DNA of 35,627 nt from Myxococcales bacterium (GTDB lineage Bacteria > Myxococcota > Polyangia > Nannocystales > Nannocystaceae), in NCBI GenBank assembly GCA_016793465.1, contig JAEUJW010000096.1, positions 1 to 35,627 on the forward strand, in the 5' to 3' direction. The translations under genes were made by a program, and so were the position numbers. Positions 7,709 to 14,991 of this stretch are shown here, piece after piece. Below the pieces are notes generated by a model that was not told the origin of the DNA, made no database searches, and was given only the letters and a program-made list of their open reading frames with translations. How positions within the stretch are numbered: the first letter of the stretch is position 1; each line of letters starts with the position of its first letter.

Positions 7709-10006
7709 ATGGCAATGCTGCGTAGCGTATCGGTCGTGACGTCCCTGTTCTCGTGGTTCGTGCTGTCCGCCTGCGGCGACAGCGGCAACACCCCCGACCC
7801 CGGCTCGACCGGCACCGGCGGCGCGTCGACCACCGCGATGGGCACGACCACCAGCCCGCCGCCGCCGACGACCACCGACCCGCCGACCACCGGCCCCGAC
7901 ACCGGCATGCAGACCGAGCCCGCGGTCCAGACCTCCACCATGCCGGACAGCGACAGCGAGGGCGTGCCGATGTGCGGCGACGGCATCCTCGACCTCGACG
8001 AGCAGTGCGACGACGGCCGCGACAACGGCCCCGGCCAGGCCTGCCTCGACGCCTGCGTGCTCAACGTCTGCGGCGACGGCGACCAGGGCCCGGGCGAGGC
8101 CTGCGACGACGGCCCCGACAACGGCCCCGGCAACGCGTGCACGCTGGCTTGCACCCTCAACGCGTGCGGCGACGGCGAGGTCGGCCCGGACGAGGAGTGT
8201 GACAACGGCGCCAACAACGGCGACATGAACGCCTGCACCTCCGCCTGCGACAACGCCGCCTGCGGCGACGGCCTGGTCGGCCCGGGCGAGGGCTGCGACG
8301 ACGGCAACGACGACGACAACGACGACTGCACCAACGCCTGCGCGCTCGCCACCTGCGGCGACGGGCTCGTCGCCCCGACCGAGGAGTGCGACGACGGCAA
8401 CATGGTCGACACCGACATGTGCACCCAGGCCTGCACCAACGCGACCTGCGGCGACGGCTTCGAGCAGGCCGGCGAGACCTGCGACGCCGGCGTCGACAAC
8501 AAGGACAACGGCGCCTGCACCCTCGCCTGTCAGGACGCCGTGTGCGGCGACAGCCTGGTCTTCAGCGACGGCGGCGGCGAGCAGTGCGACAACGGCGTCG
8601 ACAACGGGCCCGGCAAGGCCTGCAACGCGGCCTGCGAGCTCAACGTGTGCGGCGACGGCGACAAGGGCCCGAGCGAGCAGTGCGACGACGGCAACATGAC
8701 CGGCGGCGACGGCTGCGCCGCCACCTGCAAGCTCGAGGAGTGCGGCAACGGCGTCGTCGACCCCGGCGAGGCCTGCGACGACGGCAAGGACGGCGACCAG
8801 GACGACGGCTGCACCGACGCCTGCAAGGCCCCGGTCTGCGGCGACGGCTTCACCCAGCCGAGCCTCGGCGAGGCCTGCGACCTCGGGCCGATGAACAGCA
8901 ACAGCGGCATGTGCACGCTCGCCTGCAAGGCCGCGACCTGCGGCGACGGCTTCATCCAGCAGGGCGTCGAGCAGTGCGACGACGGCGCGAACAACGGCAA
9001 CACCAAGGCCTGCAAGGCCGACTGCACGCTCAACGTCTGCGGCGACGGGTTCGTCGGCCCGGGCGAGGCCTGCGACGACGGCAACGTGTCGAACGACGAC
9101 ACCTGCACCAACGTGTGCAAGCTCGCGACCTGCGGCGACGGCTTCAAGCAGCCCGGCGAGGAGTGCGACTCCGGCATGAACAACAGCAACACCGGCATGT
9201 GCACCCTGACCTGCAAGACCGCCAAGTGCGGCGACACCTTCATCCAGATGGGCGTCGAGCAGTGCGACGACGGCAACCAGGTCAACACCGACGCCTGCAC
9301 CGCGATGTGCAAGAACGCCGTCTGCGGCGACACGATCGTCCAGCAGGGCGTCGAGCAGTGCGACGACGGCAACATGATCAACACCGACATGTGCCTCAAC
9401 AGCTGCAAGACCGCGGTCTGCGGCGACAACGTGATCCAGGCCGGCGTCGAGCAGTGCGACGACGGCAACCAGCTCAACACCGACAACTGCGTCGGCGCGT
9501 GCAAGAACGCGGTCTGCGGCGACGGGTTCGTGCTCGCCGGGGTCGAGCAGTGCGACGACGGCAACCAGGTCAACAACGACGCCTGCAGCAACCTGTGCAA
9601 GTCGAACGCCGTCAGCTACTCGAACATGTTCACGGTCAACCAGAACGTGACCAACCAGTGCACCAACTGGAACACCTTCACCAGCAGCATCAACCCCGGC
9701 GCCAACTACACCCAGATCACCATCCGCGGCAACCTCGACCCCGTCGGCAAGACCTGCCTCGGCGTCAACGCCAACACGCTGTGCCAGGCCCTGCGCACCA
9801 ACACCAACCAGACCATCGCCTGCGACGGCAACACCTGGCGCACCGGCAACTGCGGCACCGCGGTCGAGATCGGCACCAACGGCGGCCTGTGCCAGTGCAT
9901 CAACGGCCACGTCGTCCGCCCCTGCGTCGGCAACACCAACTGGGGCGGCATGAACACCGCCACCTGCGGCGGCCCGACCCAGACCCTCGAGGTCATCTGC
10001 CAGTGA
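7709..10006 (+). CDS. lipoprotein with 17 DUF4215 Cys-rich repeats and a novel C-terminal module
   Basis: The protein has 765 residues. I chose the ATG at 7709 (GAGG at 7699-7702, spacing 6); an ATG at 7715 is the alternative. The signal ends in FVLSA-C, followed by a 65-residue Thr/Pro/Gly stalk. Then come 17 repeats of about 30 residues of the form CGDG.....GEQCDDGN......C...C (DUF4215 / Myxococcus cysteine-rich repeat), about residues 89-632. The last 130 residues are different: Asn/Thr-rich with eight cysteines, starting near FTVNQNVTNQC and ending LEVICQ. I do not recognise this module; it may be the active or binding head on a disulfide-braced stalk. The protein would be anchored in the outer membrane or exported. 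A 32-bp palindrome follows the stop and probably ends transcription. Confidence 0.88.
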   Translation: MAMLRSVSVVTSLFSWFVLSACGDSGNTPDPGSTGTGGASTTAMGTTTSPPPPTTTDPPTTGPDTGMQTEPAVQTSTMPDSDSEGVPMCGDGILDLDEQCDDGRDNGPGQACLDACVLNVCGDGDQGPGEACDDGPDNGPGNACTLACTLNACGDGEVGPDEECDNGANNGDMNACTSACDNAACGDGLVGPGEGCDDGNDDDNDDCTNACALATCGDGLVAPTEECDDGNMVDTDMCTQACTNATCGDGFEQAGETCDAGVDNKDNGACTLACQDAVCGDSLVFSDGGGEQCDNGVDNGPGKACNAACELNVCGDGDKGPSEQCDDGNMTGGDGCAATCKLEECGNGVVDPGEACDDGKDGDQDDGCTDACKAPVCGDGFTQPSLGEACDLGPMNSNSGMCTLACKAATCGDGFIQQGVEQCDDGANNGNTKACKADCTLNVCGDGFVGPGEACDDGNVSNDDTCTNVCKLATCGDGFKQPGEECDSGMNNSNTGMCTLTCKTAKCGDTFIQMGVEQCDDGNQVNTDACTAMCKNAVCGDTIVQQGVEQCDDGNMINTDMCLNSCKTAVCGDNVIQAGVEQCDDGNQLNTDNCVGACKNAVCGDGFVLAGVEQCDDGNQVNNDACSNLCKSNAVSYSNMFTVNQNVTNQCTNWNTFTSSINPGANYTQITIRGNLDPVGKTCLGVNANTLCQALRTNTNQTIACDGNTWRTGNCGTAVEIGTNGGLCQCINGHVVRPCVGNTNWGGMNTATCGGPTQTLEVICQ
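7973..9606 (+). repeat. 17 tandem Cys-rich protein repeats
   Basis: Units of about 93-105 bp encode CGDG...CDDG...C...C. The last four units (from about 9230) are the most alike (GVEQCDDGN plus NTD), which suggests recent expansion at the 3' end. Unit 9 begins CGNG instead of CGDG. Confidence 0.85.
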
Positions 10007-10021
10007 ACCACCGCCGGCCCT

Positions 10022-10053
10022 CGCCGCGGGTCAGGCCGGCCTGACCCGCGGCG
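10022..10053. terminator. perfect 32-bp palindrome after the DUF4215 gene
   Basis: Two 16-base arms (10022-10037 and 10038-10053, beginning CGCCGCGGGTCAGGCC) meet without a spacer, 15 bases after the stop at 10006. No T-run follows. It probably acts as a transcription end or RNA-stabilising hairpin. Confidence 0.5.
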
Positions 10054-10257
10054 CCCGCCGGCGCCGCCGCCCTGGCGTCGGCATCGACCGCGGCGAGCAA
10101 CAGCCGACGACCGCCGTTCGGCGCGGCTCGAGCGGCGCCTCCGGCTACGGGCCGGTTCTCGCGTGTCCCTCCGCGGATCGACGGCGCCGGTGACGTCCGG
10201 TGACGCCCGCATGATGGCTTGTCCTTTCTGCGCGACCGGGTGAGCCTGCGGCCGGCC

Positions 10258-13200
10258 ATGGCGCCGGACGACGAGACCGCGGACCCGTTCGCCACCCGCG
10301 ACGCGCCCCACCGCGGCTGGGCCGACGACGCGTCCGCGGCCCCGACGTTCCCGATCGCGGGGTGGGAGCGCTACCAGCTCGTGCGCTTCATCGGCCAGGG
10401 GGGCATGGGGCGCGTCTTTCTCGCCCGCGACCCCCGGCTCCACCGCGACGTGGCGATCAAGCTCGTCCGCGGGGACGACCCGGAGTCGTCCCACCGCCTC
10501 GTGCGCGAGGCCCGTGCCCAGGCGCGCGTCAGCCACGACCGCGTCTGCAAGGTGTACGAGGTCGGCGAGGTCGCCGGCCACGTCTATATCGCCATGCAGC
10601 ACATCGACGGCCCGCCGCTCGGCGCGCTCGCCGACCGGCTCAACGTCGCCGAGAAGGCCCTGGTGATCCGCGAGGCGGCCCTCGGGGTCCACGAGGCCCA
10701 CCGGGTCGGCATCCTCCACCGCGACCTGAAGCCCGCGAACATCCTGGTCGAGCGGGCCGAGGACGGCGGCCTCGTCCCGTTCGTCCTCGACTTCGGGCTC
10801 GCGCGCTCGCTGCGGGACGACGCGTCCGCGACCGCGATCGCGGTCGGTACGCCGTCGTACATGTCGCCCGAGCAGGCCCGCGGAGACGCGCAGGCGCTCG
10901 ACCGCCGGGCCGATGTCTACGGCCTCGGCGCCACGCTCTACCACCTGCTGTCCGGCCAGCCGCCGATCGACGGCGGCAGCCCGCTCGAGATCCTGAGCAA
11001 GGTCGCCGAGGTCGAGCCGCGCCCGCTGCGGGCGATCGACCCCGACCTCCCCGTCGACCTCGAGGCGATCGTCCTGAAGTGCCTGGAGAAGGACCGCTCG
11101 GCCCGCTACGACTCCGCCCGCGCCCTCGCCGAGGACCTCGACCGGTTCCTCAACGGCGAGCCGGTCAAGGCGCGACCGACCGGCGCCTGGTACCGGCTGC
11201 GCAGGCGTGTCCTCCGCCACCGCCGCCTCGCCGTGGTCCTCCTCGCCGCGCTGACGACGGCCGCGGTCGCGATCGGCTGGGGCATCACGACGCGGCTCGC
11301 GGCCAGCGCGCGCGAGCAGCGGGCGCGCCGCTTCACCGAGATCGTCGAGCGCGTCGAGGCCGCGGCGCTGTACTCCGGGCTCGCGGCGCTCCACGACGTG
11401 CGCCCGGACCGGGCCGCGCTGCGCACGCAGATGGACGAGCTCGCCGCCGAGATCCGCGCGGCCGGGCCGCTCGTCGCGGGCGCCGGCCACTACGCCCTCG
11501 GGCGCGGCCACCAGGCGCTCGGCGAGCCCGAGGCGGCGCGCACCCAGCTCGAGCTGGCGTGGCAGCACGGCGAGCGCGAGCCGCGGGTCGCCTACGCCCT
11601 GGCGATCGTGCTGGGCGACCTCTACCTCGCCCGGCGCCTCGCGGCCGAGCGCATCCAGGACGCGAACGGGCGCGCCGCGGCGCTCCGCGACAGCGAGCGC
11701 CGCTACGGCGAGCCCGCGCTGGACTACCTGCGACAGGCCGGGGCCGCCGACCTGCCCGCGCCGGCGTACGTCGCGGCGCGCATGGCCGCCTACGCGGGCG
11801 ACCTCGACGCGGCGCTGGCCCACCTCGAGTCGCTCGCCGACCCCCCGCCGTGGTTCTACGAGGCGCCCGCGCTGCGCGGCACGATCCTGGCGACGCGGGC
11901 GTCGCGGCGCTGGAACTCCGGCGACCGCCACGGCGCCGACGCCGACTTCGCCGCGGGCCGCCTCGCCTACGCGCAGGCCGTCGCCGTCGGCGAGAGCGTG
12001 CCGGCGCTGTACGTCGCCGCCGCCGAGCTCGAGTACGGCGCCATGGTCACGGAGGTCTACGGCAGCGGCCAGGTCGAGGCCTCGTTCGCGCGCGCCGTCC
12101 GTGCCACCTCCAGCGCCCTGACCGCGGACCCCGACCACCTCCCCGCGCTGGTGCTCGACGCCCGGGTACACCGCCGCATGGCCGAGCACCGCAGCACCCG
12201 CGGCGAGGCGTTCGAGGGCCTCATCGAGCAGGCCCTCGCGGCCGCCGCCCGCGCCCTGGCCGTCGCGCCGGACGACCTCGAGGTCCGCGGGGAGCTCGGC
12301 CAGATCCACTGGCAACGCGCGCAGGCGTCGAGCGAGCGCGGCGGCGACCCCCGCGAGGCCCTGCGCGGCGCGATCGACATCTTCACCGGCGTCCGCCCCG
12401 AGGACCGCAGCTACGAGGATCAGCTCAACCTCGGCCTCGCCCACGACACCTGGGCCGACTACGAGACCCACACCGGCGGCGACCCGCAGGCGCACCGCGA
12501 CCGGGCGATCGCCGCCTTCCAGGCGGCCCTGGCGATCGACCAGGCCTCGCACTTCGCGTGGCTCAGCCTCGGCAACACCTACCGGCTGCGGGCCGCCCAC
12601 CCGCGCGCCGCCGACCCCGACGGCGACCTCGCGCTGGCCCTGCACGCCCTCGACGAGGCGCGCCGCCGCAACCCCGAGCAGCTCGTGGCCTATCTCTACA
12701 GCGGCGAGGCCCACCAGCTCGTGGCCCAGCGCCTGCGGGCCCGCGGGGGCGACGCCCGCCCGGCGCTCGCGCAGGCGCTCGCCAGCCACCGCGAGGGCCT
12801 GCGCATCAACCCCGGTTACACCCACCTCCACAACGGGGTCGGGGTCGTCCTGCTCGACCAGGCGCGCGAGGCGTGGGACCACGGGGACGCCGCCCTGCCG
12901 CTGCTGCAGGCGGCCCGCGAGGCGTTCGAGCGGGCCGTCGCCAGCGCCCCGGAGCTGGGCCTCGGCCACCACAACGTCGGCGAGGCGCTGGCGCAGATGG
13001 TCGCCTACCGCCACCGGCGCGCAGAGGACCCGAGGTCGGCGGCGGAGGCCGCGATCGCGGCGATCACCGCGGCGATCGCTCGCCTGCCCGACAGCGCGCC
13101 GCCGCGGTGCAACCTCGGCATGGTCCACACCGTGCTCGCGGCCCACGAGCTCGAGCGCGGCCGCGACCCCCGCCGCCACGCCGCGCTCGCCGCGGAGGCG

Positions 13201-13761
13201 CTGGACCGGGCCCTCGAGCTCGACCGCGGCGACCACCTGGCGCTCGTGCAGCGCGGCGAGCTGCAGACGGTGCTCGCGCAGGCGCTGGCGCGGGAGCGCC
13301 GCGACCCGCTCGCCGCCTTCGACTCCGCGGAGCGCGCCTACCGGCAGGCGCTCGCGCTGGCGCCGGCCCACCAGGACGGCCGCGTCGCGTACGGCCACTA
13401 CTGGCGCGCGCGCGCCGAATGGGAGCGCGCCGCGGGCCGCGACCCCGGACCGAGCCTCGCGCGCGGCCTGGCCGAGGCCGACGCGCTGCTGGCGGCCCGG
13501 CCGACCTGGCCCGACGCCCGGGTCCTGCGGGCCAGCTTGTCGCTGCTGCAGGCCGACGTCGACTCCGCCGGGTCGGTCTGCTTTTCGGTGCGGATCACAT
13601 ACTCCGTATCACCCACGACGCTGGAGCTCACCGTCTGGGCGAGCGGCCGCTCTTTCGTGTGCGAATCGGTGACATCGAAGACGGCGAGGCCGAACAGCTC
13701 CGCGCTCCTGTGCGAGCACTTCAACACTTCGACGGTCCGGGCGGACCTGCTGTCGGCATAA
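10258..13761 (+). CDS. TPR-containing Ser/Thr protein kinase with a foreign C-terminal tail
   Basis: The ORF encodes 1167 residues from ATG 10258 (GTG 10240 and TTG 10219 are in-frame alternatives; no clear ribosome site). It is a complete Hanks-type kinase: Gly loop GQGGMGRV (about 47-54), VAIK Lys68, catalytic loop HRDLKPAN (154-161), DFG (178-180), GTPSYMSPEQ. One membrane segment (about 324-345) separates it from a periplasmic or cytoplasmic array of TPR-like helices of some 750 residues. This architecture is typical of myxobacterial signalling kinases. The TPR homology stops near 13555 (LLQADV). The last about 65 residues are simply the antisense reading of the small gene at 13398-13859. 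The true 3' end thus seems lost by a deletion that fused two convergent genes; the kinase itself may still work. Confidence 0.85.
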   Translation: MAPDDETADPFATRDAPHRGWADDASAAPTFPIAGWERYQLVRFIGQGGMGRVFLARDPRLHRDVAIKLVRGDDPESSHRLVREARAQARVSHDRVCKVYEVGEVAGHVYIAMQHIDGPPLGALADRLNVAEKALVIREAALGVHEAHRVGILHRDLKPANILVERAEDGGLVPFVLDFGLARSLRDDASATAIAVGTPSYMSPEQARGDAQALDRRADVYGLGATLYHLLSGQPPIDGGSPLEILSKVAEVEPRPLRAIDPDLPVDLEAIVLKCLEKDRSARYDSARALAEDLDRFLNGEPVKARPTGAWYRLRRRVLRHRRLAVVLLAALTTAAVAIGWGITTRLAASAREQRARRFTEIVERVEAAALYSGLAALHDVRPDRAALRTQMDELAAEIRAAGPLVAGAGHYALGRGHQALGEPEAARTQLELAWQHGEREPRVAYALAIVLGDLYLARRLAAERIQDANGRAAALRDSERRYGEPALDYLRQAGAADLPAPAYVAARMAAYAGDLDAALAHLESLADPPPWFYEAPALRGTILATRASRRWNSGDRHGADADFAAGRLAYAQAVAVGESVPALYVAAAELEYGAMVTEVYGSGQVEASFARAVRATSSALTADPDHLPALVLDARVHRRMAEHRSTRGEAFEGLIEQALAAAARALAVAPDDLEVRGELGQIHWQRAQASSERGGDPREALRGAIDIFTGVRPEDRSYEDQLNLGLAHDTWADYETHTGGDPQAHRDRAIAAFQAALAIDQASHFAWLSLGNTYRLRAAHPRAADPDGDLALALHALDEARRRNPEQLVAYLYSGEAHQLVAQRLRARGGDARPALAQALASHREGLRINPGYTHLHNGVGVVLLDQAREAWDHGDAALPLLQAAREAFERAVASAPELGLGHHNVGEALAQMVAYRHRRAEDPRSAAEAAIAAITAAIARLPDSAPPRCNLGMVHTVLAAHELERGRDPRRHAALAAEALDRALELDRGDHLALVQRGELQTVLAQALARERRDPLAAFDSAERAYRQALALAPAHQDGRVAYGHYWRARAEWERAAGRDPGPSLARGLAEADALLAARPTWPDARVLRASLSLLQADVDSAGSVCFSVRITYSVSPTTLELTVWASGRSFVCESVTSKTARPNSSALLCEHFNTSTVRADLLSA

Positions 13762-13859
13762 CGAAACTCGAACACATCATTCGTGTCCACGCCCAATTCG
13801 GGGATCTTGGGGGTGATGACGAATTCTTCTTTCTTAACGTCGACGGTGTACGTTGCCAT
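13398..13859 (-). CDS. small beta-rich protein A, 3' end fused to kinase antisense
   Basis: ATG 13859 is well supported: AGGAGG at 13867-13872 and a -24/-12 promoter above it. The ORF has 153 residues, but only about the first 97 (to TEKQTDPAE) look like native protein; the Arg/Ala/Ser-rich rest is kinase antisense. The native part is a paralogue of the 14526-14855 product: both share F.Y.DS...RTV.V, then LF....F.VT, then EY.I.T..Q. There is no signal peptide or membrane segment. It looks like a single small beta-sandwich domain. Function unknown. It diverges from the 14105 gene across a shared sigma-54 control region. The local base composition is less GC-rich than the kinase. Confidence 0.7.
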   Translation of the reverse strand: MATYTVDVKKEEFVITPKIPELGVDTNDVFEFRYADSRSARTVEVLKCSHRSAELFGLAVFDVTDSHTKERPLAQTVSSSVVGDTEYVIRTEKQTDPAESTSACSSDKLARRTRASGQVGRAASSASASARPRARLGPGSRPAARSHSARARQ

Positions 13860-13884
13860 GGTGATGCCTCCTGCCGGACCGTGG

Positions 13885-13900
13885 TGCAACCCGCGTGCCG
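13885..13900 (-). promoter_or_regulatory. sigma-54 (-24/-12) promoter of small gene A
   Basis: The minus strand reads CGGCACGCGGGTTGCA, 15 of 16 positions of TGGCACG-N4-TTGCA, with GG and GC at exact spacing. The predicted start is about 13874, two bases before the AGGAGG ribosome site and 15 before the ATG. Confidence 0.7.
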
Positions 13901-13930
13901 GCGTCAAGCCGCCCGGATGTCGTGCCCCCG

Positions 13931-13956
13931 CGTGTCGCCGACAGTGCGGCGACACG
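13931..13956. promoter_or_regulatory. 26-bp palindrome, candidate activator (UAS) site 1
   Basis: The arms are CGTGTCGCCG-N6-CGGCGACACG. The same arms and spacing recur at 14965-14990. It lies between two divergent -24/-12 promoters, about 70 bp and 100 bp upstream of their predicted starts, where sigma-54 activators bind. A further palindrome GGCGAC-GC-GTCGCC (13959-13972) adjoins it and may be a weaker second site. Confidence 0.65.
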
Positions 13957-14018
13957 TCGGCGACGCGTCGCCCGCGGACGCGGCCTGCACCACCAACAAT
14001 TGTTCAATACTTACGAGC

Positions 14019-14034
14019 TGGCCGTCGGCTTGCA
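14019..14034 (+). promoter_or_regulatory. sigma-54 (-24/-12) promoter of the 14105 gene
   Basis: TGGCCGTCGGCTTGCA has the invariant GG and GC at exact spacing, plus TGGC and TTGCA. The predicted start is about 14045, giving a 60-base leader before ATG 14105. Confidence 0.6.
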
Positions 14035-14104
14035 CATATCGGGGCGAGCGGCGGCGAGGTTCACCGCCGCATTGACCAATCGAACGCAAGAAAGCAGGAC
14101 TGTC

Positions 14105-14380
14105 ATGGCCAAGTACAACACCAAGATCCGCTACGGCAACAAGGTCGAGGCCTTCCACACGCTCACCCTCACCATCGAGGCGGTGCCGGGCGAGGCCGCG
14201 GTGGTCAAGGACGGCACCGTGATCCTGTTCGCCAAGGAGGCCCGCGGCGGGACCGTCGAGGACGCGAAGATCAGCTTCTCCGACGGCGGCAAGCGCTTCA
14301 GCGGGCACATCCGCATCGGCGCCGCCGGACCCGTCGAGTACTGGGGCTGGATGGTCGGCACCTCCGAGTCGGCCGAGTGA
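14105..14380 (+). CDS. small beta-rich protein B, unknown function
   Basis: A protein of 91 residues. ATG 14105 has AGGA a few bases upstream. There is no signal peptide, cysteine or membrane segment. The sequence alternates polar and hydrophobic residues (KIRYGNKVEAFHTLTLTIE, TVILFAKE, AKISFSDGGKRFSGHIRI) and ends PVEYWGWMVGTSESAE, suggesting a compact all-beta fold. It is not clearly homologous to its flanking small genes, but shares their type of promoter and the palindrome. A strong hairpin (14388-14429) follows the stop. The family is not recognised; an exported effector, a cytoplasmic binding protein or a signalling partner of the nearby kinase are all open. Confidence 0.75.
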   Translation: MAKYNTKIRYGNKVEAFHTLTLTIEAVPGEAAVVKDGTVILFAKEARGGTVEDAKISFSDGGKRFSGHIRIGAAGPVEYWGWMVGTSESAE

Positions 14381-14387
14381 TCGCCGA

Positions 14388-14429
14388 AAGACCGCGCCCG
14401 GGCGCCGCGAGGGGCCCGGGCGCGGTCTT
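14388..14429. terminator. strong hairpin terminator after the 14105 gene
   Basis: A 15-bp perfect stem: AAGACCGCGCCCGGG (14388-14402) pairs with 14415-14429, with a 12-base loop, starting 8 bases after the stop at 14380. It ends in TT but lacks a long T-run. With AA before and TT after, it may work in both directions. Confidence 0.7.
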
Positions 14430-14457
14430 CGTGCGTCCACGCGCGAACGAACCGCGA

Positions 14458-14519
14458 CGGCGAGGGAGCCCGCGGCGCCGGGCCGTTCGGGCTCCCGGCG
14501 ACCGCGGGCTCCCTCGCCG
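14458..14519. terminator. long near-perfect hairpin before the stop of the 14526 gene
   Basis: The arms 14458-14482 and 14494-14519 pair over 25 bp with a single bulged A at 14501 and an 11-base loop. It lies 6 bp beyond the stop of the minus-strand gene 14526-14855 and probably ends its transcript. Confidence 0.65.
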
Positions 14520-14525
14520 ACGGCG

Positions 14526-14855
14526 TCACCCTCTCGCAACGACCTTGATTTTGGCGGTCATCGGCGCCTCGACGCTGGGCGTCCCCTGCTGCTGGGTGCT
14601 GATCTCGTACTCGCCTTCCGCGTCCACCTGCACGGTCATCTCCACCGCGGGGGAGGTGACCGTGAACGACGAGACCTCGAACAGACCCGAGTCCGGGTTG
14701 TCCGTCAGGTACGTCACCTGGACGGTCCGGGGGCCCGTGCTGTCGCCATACCCGAACGTGACTTTGTCGCCCTGGCGCAGCGGATTGTTGGTGTCGTACC
14801 CCGTGCATTGGGGGTCGAACGCTCGTTGATTGACCTGAATGGTTTGATCGTTCAT
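14526..14855 (-). CDS. small beta-rich protein C, paralogue of protein A
   Basis: A protein of 109 residues from ATG 14855. It shares with protein A the block F.Y.DS...RTVQV, the LF....F.VT block and EYEI.T..Q, and shows a complete C-terminus (AKIKVVARG) that protein A has lost. There is no signal peptide and one Cys (PQCTGYD). It is predicted to be a single Ig-like beta-sandwich; function unknown. The -24/-12 promoter places the transcription start only about 3 bases before the ATG and there is no ribosome site, so the message may be leaderless. The alignment with protein A from the first residues supports this start anyway. Confidence 0.75.
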   Translation of the reverse strand: MNDQTIQVNQRAFDPQCTGYDTNNPLRQGDKVTFGYGDSTGPRTVQVTYLTDNPDSGLFEVSSFTVTSPAVEMTVQVDAEGEYEISTQQQGTPSVEAPMTAKIKVVARG

Positions 14856-14868
14856 GGTGCGTGACCAT

Positions 14869-14884
14869 TGCAATGGCGACGCCA
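14869..14884 (-). promoter_or_regulatory. sigma-54 (-24/-12) promoter of small gene C
   Basis: The minus strand reads TGGCGTCGCCATTGCA: TGGC, seven bases, TTGCA, with GG and GC at exact spacing. The 26-bp palindrome at 14965-14990 lies about 120 bp upstream of the predicted start. Confidence 0.65.
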
Positions 14885-14964
14885 CCGGCGGCGCGCCGGC
14901 GCCGGTCAAAAAGGCGAGTGATTCTCGACCGGCGGCCCGGCGACGGCGCGCCGCCGCGGAGCCG

Positions 14965-14990
14965 CGTGTCGCCGACGTGTCGGCGACACG
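14965..14990. promoter_or_regulatory. 26-bp palindrome, candidate activator (UAS) site 2
   Basis: CGTGTCGCCG-N6-CGGCGACACG, with arms and spacing identical to 13931-13956; only the six spacer bases differ. It abuts the stop codon of the activator remnant (14992), so it might also act as that gene's terminator hairpin. Its repetition in front of the other sigma-54 promoters favours a binding site. Confidence 0.65.
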
Positions 14991-14991
14991 G

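Noticed and set aside
7428..7739. A short Arg-rich gene in the divergent gap
   Set aside because: Its composition is that of random GC-rich sequence and it overlaps the promoter and start of the DUF4215 lipoprotein gene.
7019..9910. A 963-codon minus-strand frame with regular AVAADG-like repeats
   Set aside because: The repeats are only the antisense of the DUF4215 repeats; it has no start site or signal.
9706..13398. A 1230-codon open frame on the minus strand opposite the kinase
   Set aside because: It is rich in Arg/Ala/Val/Gly without motifs and mirrors the codon pattern of the real kinase; in such GC-rich DNA the antisense frame stays open by chance.
13550..13575. PstI, AatII and SalI-like sites clustered at the kinase/small-gene junction as a sign of a cloning chimera
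   Set aside because: Such six-base GC-rich sites are common by chance in this sequence, so they prove nothing.
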